From: JBDRCC01 sp043822065 [NCBI: archaeon]
GTDB taxonomy: Archaea > Undinarchaeota > CAZHTU01
Assembly (NCBI GenBank): GCA_043822065.1
Contig: JBDRCC010000021.1
Location: 54,691-118,690, forward strand
Reading direction: 5' to 3'
Length of the DNA: 64,000 nucleotides
Under the pieces are notes generated by a model. The model had not been told where the DNA came from, made no database searches, and saw only the letters and a program-made list of their open reading frames with translations. A program made the position numbers and the translations under genes. This document shows, piece by piece, positions 23,206-31,015 of this stretch; positions within the stretch are counted from its first letter, which is position 1; each line of letters begins with the position of its first letter.

Positions 23206-24675
23206 CTATGTGCTTGCGCTCGACAGGTAGAGGTTTGTTATGGTCCCGCTTGCCGACTTGCCCTGGTAGGTGAACCCTATCGTCAGGGTCGCTGGGTCAG
23301 TCGTCGAATAAATCGATGACGTGCTCGCCGGCCAGCCCTCTCCCTGCGGGAAGTCGAGGTATATCAGGAACGGGCCGAGATTATCGGCGTTTATATCTGG
23401 CGATGCTGTACTCAATACATCATCAGCCTCAAGAACTTTGTGCACCGTAAGCGGGTAGCTCTTGGTGTTCTCGTTCCTTATGCTTGCAGACCAGATGCCC
23501 GTGTTGCTGAATGTCTCATTGCTCGTTATGCCGTTGAAGCTGGCGTGCGCAACGACTACGAGGTATTCGTCCGTGTCCTGTATCTGCCAGGCGGTCGTGC
23601 TTGTGCCGTCAACGTTTATGGGCGCAGCGCCGTCCATCCTCTTCGCCATGAAGTTAAAATTGTACGGCGTTCCGGCAACCTTTATGCTCTTGACATACCC
23701 GGTGCCGCCTGCGTACAGGTCCACAGCGTCGTCCTTCCCGAGGTTGAGCTCGGTGTAGGTGGAGATTGCCTCAACCATCACGGTTGCTTCGCTCTCCTGG
23801 AAGTACCTGTACCTGACGTTTGCGACCATCGGGAACCTTGTCTCCCTTATCGGCGCGTCAACCAGGCTGAACTTGCAGCTGAGCGTCTTCTGCCCGTTGA
23901 TGAGCTTCAGGTCCTCTGCGAGGAGAACCCTGCTCGCGTCATCATAGTCGAAGTCGCAGTCCGCGGTCGGCTCGAAGTCGCTTGACAAGTCGCTGATGTC
24001 TACCCTTATGGAGTCTATGACATCAAGGTCGCCGTCAATGCTCTTTATTATCCCGTCGCCGTCGTTCCTTATGGTGAACCTGACGCTTGTCGCGCCGTCG
24101 CCCTCAGGGTCTGCCCTGAGCGGGTTCTGCGCTATCACCGACACGGAAATCGGGGCGTTCGAGCACTGGACGCCGGCGTCTATTGCCGTATCGCCGCTCT
24201 TCTGCCTCTGCCTCCATTCGTCATTCGGTATGAAGACTACGTCGGCCTGGCCGGATGAAACATAATCATAGCTGAGCCTTGCCTTGACATTTATAGTCTG
24301 GGACTCAAGCGTGCCAAGGTCTGCTGGGGCCTTAAGCTCCCACTCAGTCACCGCTGGCGCCTCTATTCCCTCGACATGCTCCTCAAGGTCTCCAAGGCTC
24401 TGGACTAGGCTTTCGCCCGCCTTTTTAGTGAGACCTCCAAGGCTTGTTATCTCAGCCTCTGTGCCTGTTGCTTGGGCGTCGCCCATGTTCTCAACTTTCA
24501 TCAAAAATACAATGTCTTCCCCAACGAGGATGCTTGGTACATCCGGCTGGAAAAGCTGTATCACTACCCCGCTGACATCGTCGGGCGTGCAGGTGCCCAT
24601 GGCGTCTCCGCCACCGCCTCCGCTTATGCACCCGAGTGCGAGAAGGGGCAATAACAGTACTAGATATCTCTTCAT
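23206..24675 (-). CDS. Secreted lipoprotein with Ig-like (CARDB-type) repeats
   Basis: 489 residues. Signal peptide MKRYLVLLLPLLALGC ends in a clear lipobox, followed by a Gly-rich linker, so it is membrane-anchored outside the cell. It has several beta-sandwich-like segments: VLLVKVENMGDAQATG-type, SVRFTIRNDGDGIIKSIDG and PMVANVRYRYFQESEATV. These resemble CARDB/NPCBM-type adhesion modules, with a Cys pair (CDFDYDD...LSCKFS). An AAAGGAGGC Shine-Dalgarno 8 nt upstream marks this as a leadered gene. Binding partner unknown. Confidence 0.7.
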   Translation of the reverse strand: MKRYLVLLLPLLALGCISGGGGGDAMGTCTPDDVSGVVIQLFQPDVPSILVGEDIVFLMKVENMGDAQATGTEAEITSLGGLTKKAGESLVQSLGDLEEHVEGIEAPAVTEWELKAPADLGTLESQTINVKARLSYDYVSSGQADVVFIPNDEWRQRQKSGDTAIDAGVQCSNAPISVSVIAQNPLRADPEGDGATSVRFTIRNDGDGIIKSIDGDLDVIDSIRVDISDLSSDFEPTADCDFDYDDASRVLLAEDLKLINGQKTLSCKFSLVDAPIRETRFPMVANVRYRYFQESEATVMVEAISTYTELNLGKDDAVDLYAGGTGYVKSIKVAGTPYNFNFMAKRMDGAAPINVDGTSTTAWQIQDTDEYLVVVAHASFNGITSNETFSNTGIWSASIRNENTKSYPLTVHKVLEADDVLSTASPDINADNLGPFLIYLDFPQGEGWPASTSSIYSTTDPATLTIGFTYQGKSASGTITNLYLSSAST

Positions 24676-24718
24676 TTATATGCCTCCTTTAAAGGATAGT
24701 AGCAGTTTTCGCGCTTCC

Positions 24719-24740
24719 TCTATTTAAAGGTTTTTATATT
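24719..24740. promoter_or_regulatory. Divergent promoters for the lipoprotein and the 24762 gene
   Basis: tatttaaagg (24721-24730), read on minus, precedes the lipoprotein by about 48 nt, leaving a roughly 20-nt leader with an AAGGAGG ribosome-binding site at 24683-24689. tttttatatt (24731-24740) is centred 26 nt before ATG 24762 on plus. Confidence 0.5.
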
Positions 24741-24761
24741 AGGAAACCCTTTCTCTTGGGC

Positions 24762-25139
24762 ATGGAACCTGAGGAAATGCCAGAGGGGATACCTGGCGGG
24801 GACGAAGAGCCAATAGTCCCCTCATTAGATACCGCGAAAAAGTCACTTATTAAGTCAGGCCTCGGCTGGAAGCTCGGGGTGGTCGTGGTCGCAGTAATCC
24901 TAGCAGTTATTATGATTCGGTTCTTCCCGAAAGCGGAGGATACCACCAGCTTTGTCGACAGCCAGACCGAGGGCGTGGTTGACACTGAAACCCGGTTTGT
25001 CTCCTCATGCCAGGGCTCAGCCTGGTTCACAAGCGGCTGCAAGGGCCCTCCGTCGGATGACGTAATCGCATCTGCAGAGGGGAACATAGGAACGACAGAC
25101 GAAGCGACAATCAGGCGCCTTTGCCAGTGCTGGAGTTAA
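24762..25139 (+). CDS. Single-pass membrane protein, hypothetical
   Basis: 125 residues from ATG 24762, chosen over TTG 24756 because the TATA box is 26 nt upstream. A Pro/Glu-rich cytoplasmic start (MEPEEMPEGIPGGDEEP) precedes one membrane helix (about 36-54, LGVVVVAVILAVIMIRFF). A short extracellular part has four cysteines (SSCQ, SGCK, LCQC) that could form two disulfides. No family recognised. Confidence 0.6.
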   Translation: MEPEEMPEGIPGGDEEPIVPSLDTAKKSLIKSGLGWKLGVVVVAVILAVIMIRFFPKAEDTTSFVDSQTEGVVDTETRFVSSCQGSAWFTSGCKGPPSDDVIASAEGNIGTTDEATIRRLCQCWS

Positions 25140-25372
25140 ACCTTCTTCAGAAACCTAACGATTTCTTCCCTTTTCTTAATGGTCCAGTATACCGGCTTGC
25201 CGACTCCGAGCTTGTTCATTACAACAAAGCCCTCGTCGAGCAGCTTCCTAAGGTACTTGTTGGCCGTAGTCGTAGCCATGTGCGCATGCCTTGCAATCTG
25301 GGCAGTGTGCGCAATTCCCTCCTTCATGAGGTATTCTAGTATTTTTACCATCCAAGGGTCGTGCTCTATCAT
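25136..25372 (-). CDS. Winged-helix DNA-binding protein
   Basis: 78 residues. ILEYLMKEGIAHTAQIARHAHMATTTANKYLRKLLDEGFVVMNKLGVGKPVYWTIKKREEIVRFL is a compact wHTH with helix-turn-helix (TAQIARHAHMATTTANKYLRKL) and a wing (NKLGVGKPVYW), like ArsR/MarR-type or Rio-type archaeal regulators. No sensor domain is present. A GAGGTGA ribosome-binding site lies 5 nt before ATG 25372, and a TATA-like gatttataaatgg near 25453-25465 suggests a leader of about 55 nt. It overlaps the end of the 24762 gene by 4 nt. Confidence 0.75.
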   Translation of the reverse strand: MIEHDPWMVKILEYLMKEGIAHTAQIARHAHMATTTANKYLRKLLDEGFVVMNKLGVGKPVYWTIKKREEIVRFLKKV

Positions 25373-25498
25373 CTTTCACCTCAACAAACCAATGCTCCCT
25401 CTGCGTGGAAACCCAATCCATCAGAAGGGAGGTATTTTTATGTGCCGAGCCATTTATAAATCTTTCTATTTCCGCCCAACCTTTATTTCCAGTCGAGA

Positions 25499-25804
25499 CT
25501 ATTCAGCTAAATATGCCTGGGCGTGCGGCACTCCGCATATCCTGAAAACACCCTCCGGCTTGACCAAGCCGAGCTCAATCCCTATCGCGACAGCCTTCTC
25601 GCCGACGAGGTTAATCGAATCCGCGTCCCGGAGCCTCACCCTGACCTGCTCGGGGGTAGCCCTCTCGCCGCGGTAGAACGAAGCATGCGCCTTGAGGTCA
25701 AGAATCCGTCCTGTCTCATCGTCCTCGAACACCTTGTCTATGCAGTCGCAGTCGCATACCGCGACGATGACCTTCCTGTCCGCGCGCATGACCTTCATGT
25801 ACAT
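25499..25804 (-). CDS. DUF424 family archaeal protein
   Basis: 101 residues. VCDCDCIDKVFEDDETGRILDLKAHASFYRGERATPEQVRVRLRDADSINLVGEKAVAIGIELGLVKPEGVFRICGVPHAQAY matches DUF424 (COG2412), a small archaeal family of unknown role. The conserved core is D/E-x-LLGKxF-like, FYxG, NLVGExAV and IxGVPHAQ. In other archaea it often lies near translation genes. A TATA-like ttaatataat centred near 25831 is 27 nt before ATG 25804. Confidence 0.85.
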   Translation of the reverse strand: MYMKVMRADRKVIVAVCDCDCIDKVFEDDETGRILDLKAHASFYRGERATPEQVRVRLRDADSINLVGEKAVAIGIELGLVKPEGVFRICGVPHAQAYLAE

Positions 25805-25834
25805 AACCAGAATTTCTCCGCGCGCTTAATATAA

Positions 25835-26719
25835 TTATCCGATTAGGTATACCCCGCCCAGTATCAGCAGGGTTGCCACGAGCTTTATCCAGAATGACCC
25901 TCCGCTCGAATCCTCTTTGACGATCTGCGGCATCACCTTACCCAACACAGTCGTATAAAACAGGACAAACAGCGGCTGCACTGAGACCAGCCCCACGACA
26001 AGTGACACAAGGCCGCCTGTCAGCGCACGGATATACATCAGCCAACCCACAAATGCTATTGAAAACGAGGAAAAGACAAGAAGGACCGGCTTTGGGCCAG
26101 ACACATCCCCCCTAAAATCATCCCTATAACTCTTCTTAGCCCAGAGCGACAGCCCTGCCAAGCCAGCCCCCAAGTAAACTGCACTTATTATCAGGACGTA
26201 GTCCGCCAGCCCGGTCGCCCACTTTGTCCAGACATCTATAATCGCCCATATGAACCCTGCGAGCACCATCATCAACGCAGCGTCGCTTCTCTTCAAAATC
26301 CCTGAAACCTTTCTGAAGCTTATCAGGACGGCGCCTGCAATCACCATAATGACGCCAGCATAGCCCTGCGCCCCCGCCCGCTCCCCGAGCAAAAGCGCGG
26401 CAAGTATGAGCACAAAAATCGGAGCGACGTATATCATGGGCACAACCCGCGACGCCTCCTCGACTTTCAGCCCCTTGAAGTACAGCATTACTGCAAAGAA
26501 GTTCAGCGCCCCGATAATTAAGCCCCCGTAAAGGATATTCCTCGGCAGGCTGCCTCCCTGAAACGCCCACACTGCGGCGCCGAATATCAGGTTTAGGGGC
26601 GCACCAAGCATGATGACCGACAGCGGGTTCCTTATGTGCCTGTCTATGATATTCTTGTCAATAACATTCCCTACCGCCCATACGGCGCCCGCAGCTATCG
26701 CAAGCCAGTACCATAACAT
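25835..26719 (-). CDS. EamA/DMT family transporter
   Basis: 294 residues, ten predicted membrane helices in two EamA repeats (about 1-140 and 150-294). The first has PLNLIFGAAVWAF and VEEASRVVPMIYVAPIFVLILAALLLGERAG; the second has GGLVSLVVGLVSVQPLFVLFYTTVLGK. Members export or import metabolites across the membrane; the substrate cannot be told. A TATA box on the minus strand (gatataaacc, 26741-26750) is 26 nt before ATG 26719, so the transcript is leaderless. Confidence 0.85.
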   Translation of the reverse strand: MLWYWLAIAAGAVWAVGNVIDKNIIDRHIRNPLSVIMLGAPLNLIFGAAVWAFQGGSLPRNILYGGLIIGALNFFAVMLYFKGLKVEEASRVVPMIYVAPIFVLILAALLLGERAGAQGYAGVIMVIAGAVLISFRKVSGILKRSDAALMMVLAGFIWAIIDVWTKWATGLADYVLIISAVYLGAGLAGLSLWAKKSYRDDFRGDVSGPKPVLLVFSSFSIAFVGWLMYIRALTGGLVSLVVGLVSVQPLFVLFYTTVLGKVMPQIVKEDSSGGSFWIKLVATLLILGGVYLIG

Positions 26720-26721
26720 AA

Positions 26722-26750
26722 CCCTTTTAATTCTCAGCCCGGTTTATATC
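26722..26750. promoter_or_regulatory. Interleaved divergent leaderless promoters (EamA gene and mtnA)
   Basis: Only 34 bp separate the two ATGs. The plus TATA ttttaatt (26725-26732) is 26 nt before mtnA ATG 26754. The minus TATA gatataaacc (26741-26750) is 26 nt before the transporter ATG 26719. Each box sits inside the other gene's promoter footprint, so simultaneous initiation looks impossible. Confidence 0.6.
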
Positions 26751-26753
26751 AGT

Positions 26754-27701
26754 ATGCGAACCCTCTGGCTCGAAGACAGCAAACTGAAGATGGTCGACCA
26801 GACGCTTCTCCCGCACGAGAAGAAAATCATCGAATTGTCAACCGTCGAGCAGGTCGCAGCATCCATCAAGACCATGCAGGTCCGCGGCGCCCCGGCAATC
26901 GGCGTCGCAGGCGCGTACGGCATGGCAATTGCAAAGCTCACAGGCTGCGACCTGAAAAAAGCCGCAGCCCTCCTCACGTCCACCCGCCCCACCGCATACA
27001 ATCTCTTTTACGCTGTCGACCGCTGCCTCAAGTCCAAGGATCCTGTCAAGGAAGCGGCCCAGATAAACACGGAAGAGCTCGGCCGGTGCAAGAAAATCGG
27101 CGAAGTCGGCTCAAAGCTAATCAACGACGGCTGTAAAATCCTCACCCACTGCAACGCAGGCGCGCTTGCCTGCCCGGACTACGGCACCGCACTCGCTCCG
27201 GTCTACCACGCCCACGCTTCCGGCAAGAAAGTCCATGTCTACGCGGACGAGACCCGCCCCCGCCTTCAAGGGGCGAAGCTCACCTGCTTTGAACTAAAGG
27301 AGCATGGAGTCCCGTTCACCCTGATAACTGACAATATGGCCGCTTATCTCATGAAGACACAAAAAATTGACCTCGCCATCGTCGGTGCCGACAGGATAAC
27401 TGCCAACGGCGACTTTGCAAACAAAATAGGCACGTACTCGCTAGCGATAAACGCCAGCTACCACAAGGTGCCGTTCTACGTCGCGGCGCCGTTCTCCACA
27501 ATCGACTTCTCCCTGACGTCCGGCGACCAGATAAAAATAGAGGAGCGCCCGCCAGATGAAGTGAGAATCATCAACGGAAAGCCAATTTCGGTCGAGTGCA
27601 ATGCCTGGAACCCGTCATTCGACGTCACACCAGCCAAGCTCGCCGCCGGGATAATAACTGAAAAAGGGATTTTCAAGCCGTCCGGGCTACCGCAGGAATA
27701 G
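26754..27701 (+). CDS. mtnA: S-methyl-5-thioribose-1-phosphate isomerase
   Basis: 315 residues from ATG 26754; the open frame extends upstream to 26610 but through the divergent promoter. Family motifs are MQVRGAPAIG 41-50, RPTAYNLFYAVDR, THCNAGALA with catalytic Cys133, YADETRPRLQGA, and GADRITANGDFANKIGTY with Asp220 as likely acid/base. MtnA converts methylthioribose-1-phosphate to methylthioribulose-1-phosphate in methionine salvage. Archaeal homologues may act on ribose-1,5-bisphosphate or relate to aIF2B, so substrate is the main uncertainty. The 3' end overlaps the converging Yip1 gene by 15 nt. Confidence 0.9.
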   Translation: MRTLWLEDSKLKMVDQTLLPHEKKIIELSTVEQVAASIKTMQVRGAPAIGVAGAYGMAIAKLTGCDLKKAAALLTSTRPTAYNLFYAVDRCLKSKDPVKEAAQINTEELGRCKKIGEVGSKLINDGCKILTHCNAGALACPDYGTALAPVYHAHASGKKVHVYADETRPRLQGAKLTCFELKEHGVPFTLITDNMAAYLMKTQKIDLAIVGADRITANGDFANKIGTYSLAINASYHKVPFYVAAPFSTIDFSLTSGDQIKIEERPPDEVRIINGKPISVECNAWNPSFDVTPAKLAAGIITEKGIFKPSGLPQE

Positions 27702-28229
27702 CAGGACCAGAGTCAGGGCAAAATAAATCACGAACAGGGTCTCGTCCCCGTACATCTTCTTCATTGAATGGGCAAGCACGTACAGGTAGCCGATAAAGCC
27801 GAGTATTATGCTCCCAAAGAATATCACGAAGTTGGCAAGGTTGTAGCCCATAAGGTACACAAAAGATGCAACCACCGTCGTTGCAACACTCACAAAGAGC
27901 ATCGGCCCGAAAGAATACCCAACTATCTTGAATATCTGCCGCGGCTCCTCCTTGTATCCGGCGACCTTCGCTGCAACCACCAACACAGCCCAGGAGTACA
28001 CCCAGAACCCGCCGAGGGAAATAAAGCCCATGAATATGACGCTAGGGAGGATGAGCGTCCAGTTGGGCATGTAGATTACCGGGATGATAAAAGCGCTCGG
28101 GAGAAGCAGGAATATGCTGGCGAGTATCCATATCAGCAAAGGGACGTGCACACTTTCCTTGGAGTACTTGACCGCCTTCTCTGGCTCCCGTATCAGCTCC
28201 ATAATCAGCCCATATGTCTTTCTTAGCAT
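27687..28229 (-). CDS. Yip1-domain membrane protein
   Basis: 180 residues with five or six hydrophobic segments and the Yip1-like start LIREPEKAVKYSKE (compare the RxPxxAF-type opening of archaeal Yip1 proteins), then FKIVGYSFGPMLFVSV. The family is widespread in archaea and has no established role there. The minus TATA tttatatag (about 28251-28260) lies 26 nt upstream of ATG 28229. It converges with mtnA. Confidence 0.75.
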   Translation of the reverse strand: MLRKTYGLIMELIREPEKAVKYSKESVHVPLLIWILASIFLLLPSAFIIPVIYMPNWTLILPSVIFMGFISLGGFWVYSWAVLVVAAKVAGYKEEPRQIFKIVGYSFGPMLFVSVATTVVASFVYLMGYNLANFVIFFGSIILGFIGYLYVLAHSMKKMYGDETLFVIYFALTLVLLFLR

Positions 28230-28277
28230 AATACAGGTAAATCTGCCGTCCTATATAAAACTTGACAATACAGTAAA

Positions 28278-28288
28278 GCTTATACATT
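28278..28288 (+). promoter_or_regulatory. TATA box of the MgtC/DUF4010-like gene
   Basis: gcttatacatt is centred 26-27 nt before ATG 28309. It is divergent from the Yip1 promoter at 28251-28260, about 25 bp away. Confidence 0.5.
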
Positions 28289-28308
28289 AGGCAGACTAGA
28301 TTAATCTG

Positions 28309-29520
28309 ATGCTTGAGCTCTTCGAATACATAACGAGGACAACTGCCGCGGCAGGCTTCTCCATCCTGTTCGGCGCGGTCGTCTGGCGGCTGAAGATGAC
28401 CTACCACGACCCGGACGAAGATCTCCACGAAAACGCGCTCAAGCTGTTCAAGGGAGTCTCCTACGGTGGGTTCAAGCTTTTCCTCCTCTACTTTCTCATC
28501 ATGCCGCTGGTCCCAGAGCTGCCCCTCTCGGCAAAGATGCAGGACTTCCTCCACATCCTCTTCATAGGGCTCGTCTTCATACTCGGCGTCGAGCTTTTCG
28601 CCTATGCGTTCACCCACTTTGCGAAATACGAGAAGGAGATTTACGCTCTCGGCATAATCGGCGGGATAACCCGCTCTGAGGCCGTCACGGCGCAGTTCAT
28701 GGACGAGGTCAAGGCAAACCCGTCCGTAATCCCGGAGGCGGTTGACGTTGTCCTAATCGCCTCGACTGTCATGTTCTACAGGAACGCCCTCCTAATCCTC
28801 GCAGCAAGCATCCCACTTTTCTATAAGACTGCAATTCCCCTCTTCGCTATGGCGATCGTCTCAACAATCCTCGTCAAGCGGAGCGTCAGCAGCTCGGAAA
28901 AGCAGGACATCAAGCTGAAAGCCGTCTCGCTTAGGACAGCCTTCAAGATTGTCGTCTTCTTCGCAATAGTCACAGCCGCAATAGACTTCGCTGCAAAATA
29001 CGGCAGCCTCGGCCTCTACGCGATAGCCGCAGTCGGCGCCCTCGGGGGTGCCCTCCCTGTGGTCTTCTCGACCCTGACCATGCTCCGCGTCGAAACTATT
29101 TCCCTCGACACCGCCGCCCTGATGATTTTAATAGCCACAATAGTCGCATACGTGAATGACATTCCGATGCTTTACATCTTCAAGCAGAAGGAGTTCGCGA
29201 AAAGCCTCCTGAAGGAGCAGTGGCTCCCGCCCCTCGTGGGCATCTTCACGATATACCTGATGATGCAGGGGCTGTCCATTGATTTGGGGTTTTTGGACAT
29301 ACTTTTCCTCATCCCGCCGCTTTACACCGGGGTTGCCGCAGCCGCCCTGGCGGCAGCCTTCGTGACCGTCCTCTACTACCGCAGGCGAAGAACTATCCTA
29401 CGGCAGCCCCTCCCACCGCCGAAGCCGTATCGTATTCCCCCAAAGCCGGCGAAGAAGCCGCCGGAGCCAGACGAGAAGCCGAAGGGGCCGGACTTCAAGC
29501 CGAAGATAGATTCTGACTAA
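28309..29520 (+). CDS. Polytopic membrane protein, MgtC/DUF4010-like
   Basis: 403 residues with about ten membrane helices. The stretch ALGIIGGITRSEAVTAQFMDEVKANPSVIPEAVDVVLIASTVMFYRNALLILA (about 120-170) resembles the MgtC-associated DUF4010 signature (GLxGGLxSSxAxTxxxAxxxR...xAxxxAxxVMxxRxxxL). The family has no proven transport substrate. The C-terminal 40 residues form a cytoplasmic Pro/Lys-rich tail with repeated PPKP-type motifs (PPPKPYRIPPKPAKKPPEPDEKP), unusual for the family and possibly a protein-interaction tail. Confidence 0.6.
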   Translation: MLELFEYITRTTAAAGFSILFGAVVWRLKMTYHDPDEDLHENALKLFKGVSYGGFKLFLLYFLIMPLVPELPLSAKMQDFLHILFIGLVFILGVELFAYAFTHFAKYEKEIYALGIIGGITRSEAVTAQFMDEVKANPSVIPEAVDVVLIASTVMFYRNALLILAASIPLFYKTAIPLFAMAIVSTILVKRSVSSSEKQDIKLKAVSLRTAFKIVVFFAIVTAAIDFAAKYGSLGLYAIAAVGALGGALPVVFSTLTMLRVETISLDTAALMILIATIVAYVNDIPMLYIFKQKEFAKSLLKEQWLPPLVGIFTIYLMMQGLSIDLGFLDILFLIPPLYTGVAAAALAAAFVTVLYYRRRRTILRQPLPPPKPYRIPPKPAKKPPEPDEKPKGPDFKPKIDSD

Positions 29521-29545
29521 TACCGGCATGCCACTGTCAAGCAAA

Positions 29546-29556
29546 CTTTATAAATC
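29546..29556 (+). promoter_or_regulatory. TATA box of the rpa-radA transcript
   Basis: ctttataaatc is centred 27 nt before ATG 29578, giving a leaderless start for rpa. Confidence 0.6.
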
Positions 29557-29577
29557 TGCAAGATAACCCTTTATCTA

Positions 29578-30921
29578 ATGGACGACCTAAGCGCAATCCT
29601 AGAACAGCTATCGAAGGAGGCAGGCAAGAGCGAAGCCGAAATCAAGAAGCTCATTTCCAAAAAGCAGAAGGAGCTGTCCGGCCTGGTCTCAGACGTCGGC
29701 GCCGCGCACATAGTCGCGAGCGAGCTCGGAATCCTGCTTGAGTCCAAGCCCTCCGAGCAGTCCCGCTTCAAAATCCACGACCTCATCCAGGGCATGTCCT
29801 GCGTCGACATTTTCGCCCGCGTCAGCGCCGTCTTCGAGCCAAGGGAGTTCAAGAAAAAGAGCGGCGAACAGAGCAAGGTCGCAAGCGTCGAGCTAACCGA
29901 TGAAACCGGCAAAACCCGGCTCGTCCTATGGGGCGAGAACGCAGACCTCGTCAAAAAGCTCCACAAGAACGACGCAGTCCACGTCCACTCAGCATACGTC
30001 CGCACAAACCGCGGCGCCGTTGAAATCCACCTGGGCAGCCGGGGTTACCTCGACATCAACCCCGAGGACGCGCCAGAACTGCCCGAGGCCAAGGAGGCAC
30101 TCCTCAAAATCTCTCACTTAACTCCGGGCGCCAGCTCGGTTGACATGCTCGCAAGGGTAATCCAGGTCTTCGGGACCAGGGGCTTTACCCGCCAGGACGG
30201 CGCCGAGGGCAAAGTGGCCACCATCATGCTCGGCGACGAGACAGGGACCATTCGCTGCTCTTGCTGGGACGACGCAGCAGACCGGGCGCAGAAGCTGACC
30301 CCGGGCGACCTCATCAAGCTAGAGAATGCCTACACCCGCGCCGGGCTCCAGGGCGTCGAGCTCCAGGTCGGGTGGAGGGGCAGGTTTTCGAAGGCGCCGA
30401 AGGCTTCAGCTCTCCCCCCTCTCAACAAGTTCCGCGAGACCTCAGAGCGCGCACGCATCAGCGCCCTCTCCCAGGGAGACCAGTACAAGGAGGTAAAGGC
30501 GGCAATCGTCGAAATATTCCCCGGCGAGGTAGTCTTTTCCTTCTGCCCTAACTGCAACAAGAAAGCCGACTCCAAATGCCCGGACTGCGGGGCGCAGCCG
30601 GAGCCGATACTCATACTAAACGCGCTTCTTGACGACGGGACAGCCCAAATCCGCGGCGTCTTCTACCGCACCCAGGCTGAAAAGCTTCTCGGCTTCACTG
30701 CCAAGGAAGCGCTCAAGCTCAAGGCCAGCGGAAAGGATTTAGTATCAGAAGCTAGAAGGATACTCGGCACGGAGCTCCTCGTCTCCGGCAACGTAAAGCA
30801 CAACGAGTACTTCAGCTGCCTCGAGCTGGTCGCAAGGGAGGTAAGCCAGCCGAACCCGATAAAGGAGGCAGACATCATAATCACAAGGATTGAAAACCCA
30901 ATCCCAGTGATAATCAAATAG
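29578..30921 (+). CDS. rpa: Replication protein A (single-stranded DNA-binding protein)
   Basis: 447 residues. An N-terminal helical region is followed by two clear OB folds (about 72-158 and 182-270; each FARVxxVFxxRxF...VAxxxLxDETGxxRxxxW...GDxxxxxxAYxRxxxxxVEL). A third DNA-binding domain carries a zinc finger, CPNC...CPDC, near 322-338. This is the archaeal RPA layout. It coats ssDNA during replication and repair. radA follows 95 nt downstream without a visible promoter, so both are probably in one transcript, with the structured spacer controlling radA. Confidence 0.92.
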   Translation: MDDLSAILEQLSKEAGKSEAEIKKLISKKQKELSGLVSDVGAAHIVASELGILLESKPSEQSRFKIHDLIQGMSCVDIFARVSAVFEPREFKKKSGEQSKVASVELTDETGKTRLVLWGENADLVKKLHKNDAVHVHSAYVRTNRGAVEIHLGSRGYLDINPEDAPELPEAKEALLKISHLTPGASSVDMLARVIQVFGTRGFTRQDGAEGKVATIMLGDETGTIRCSCWDDAADRAQKLTPGDLIKLENAYTRAGLQGVELQVGWRGRFSKAPKASALPPLNKFRETSERARISALSQGDQYKEVKAAIVEIFPGEVVFSFCPNCNKKADSKCPDCGAQPEPILILNALLDDGTAQIRGVFYRTQAEKLLGFTAKEALKLKASGKDLVSEARRILGTELLVSGNVKHNEYFSCLELVAREVSQPNPIKEADIIITRIENPIPVIIK

Positions 30922-30924
30922 CCG

Positions 30925-31010
30925 CCGCCCGGGGTACAGCCCCGGATACGGTCGGACGCGGCCCAGCCGCGCCCGCTGCGCGTGAACAGTAACTCACGCA
31001 AAAAGGAGGA
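30925..31010 (+). promoter_or_regulatory. Three tandem hairpins and a strong ribosome-binding site before radA
   Basis: Within the 94-nt rpa-radA spacer are three short perfect hairpins: ccgggg-tacag-ccccgg (30929-30945), cgcggc-cca-gccgcg (30957-30971) and gcgtga-(8 nt)-tcacgc (30980-30999). An AAAAGGAGG Shine-Dalgarno follows at 31000-31009, 7 nt before ATG 31016. No TATA-like box is visible. The strength and order of the hairpins suggest a processing site or translational control of radA. I found no leader ORF here. Confidence 0.6.
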
Positions 31011-31015
31011 AAAAA

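Noticed and set aside
23102-23230. 42-codon ORF beginning MVRYPKKNYLSPRSARS after trkH
   Set aside because: It covers the repeat and the terminator hairpin, has no suitable promoter, and overlaps the lipoprotein gene end in antisense.
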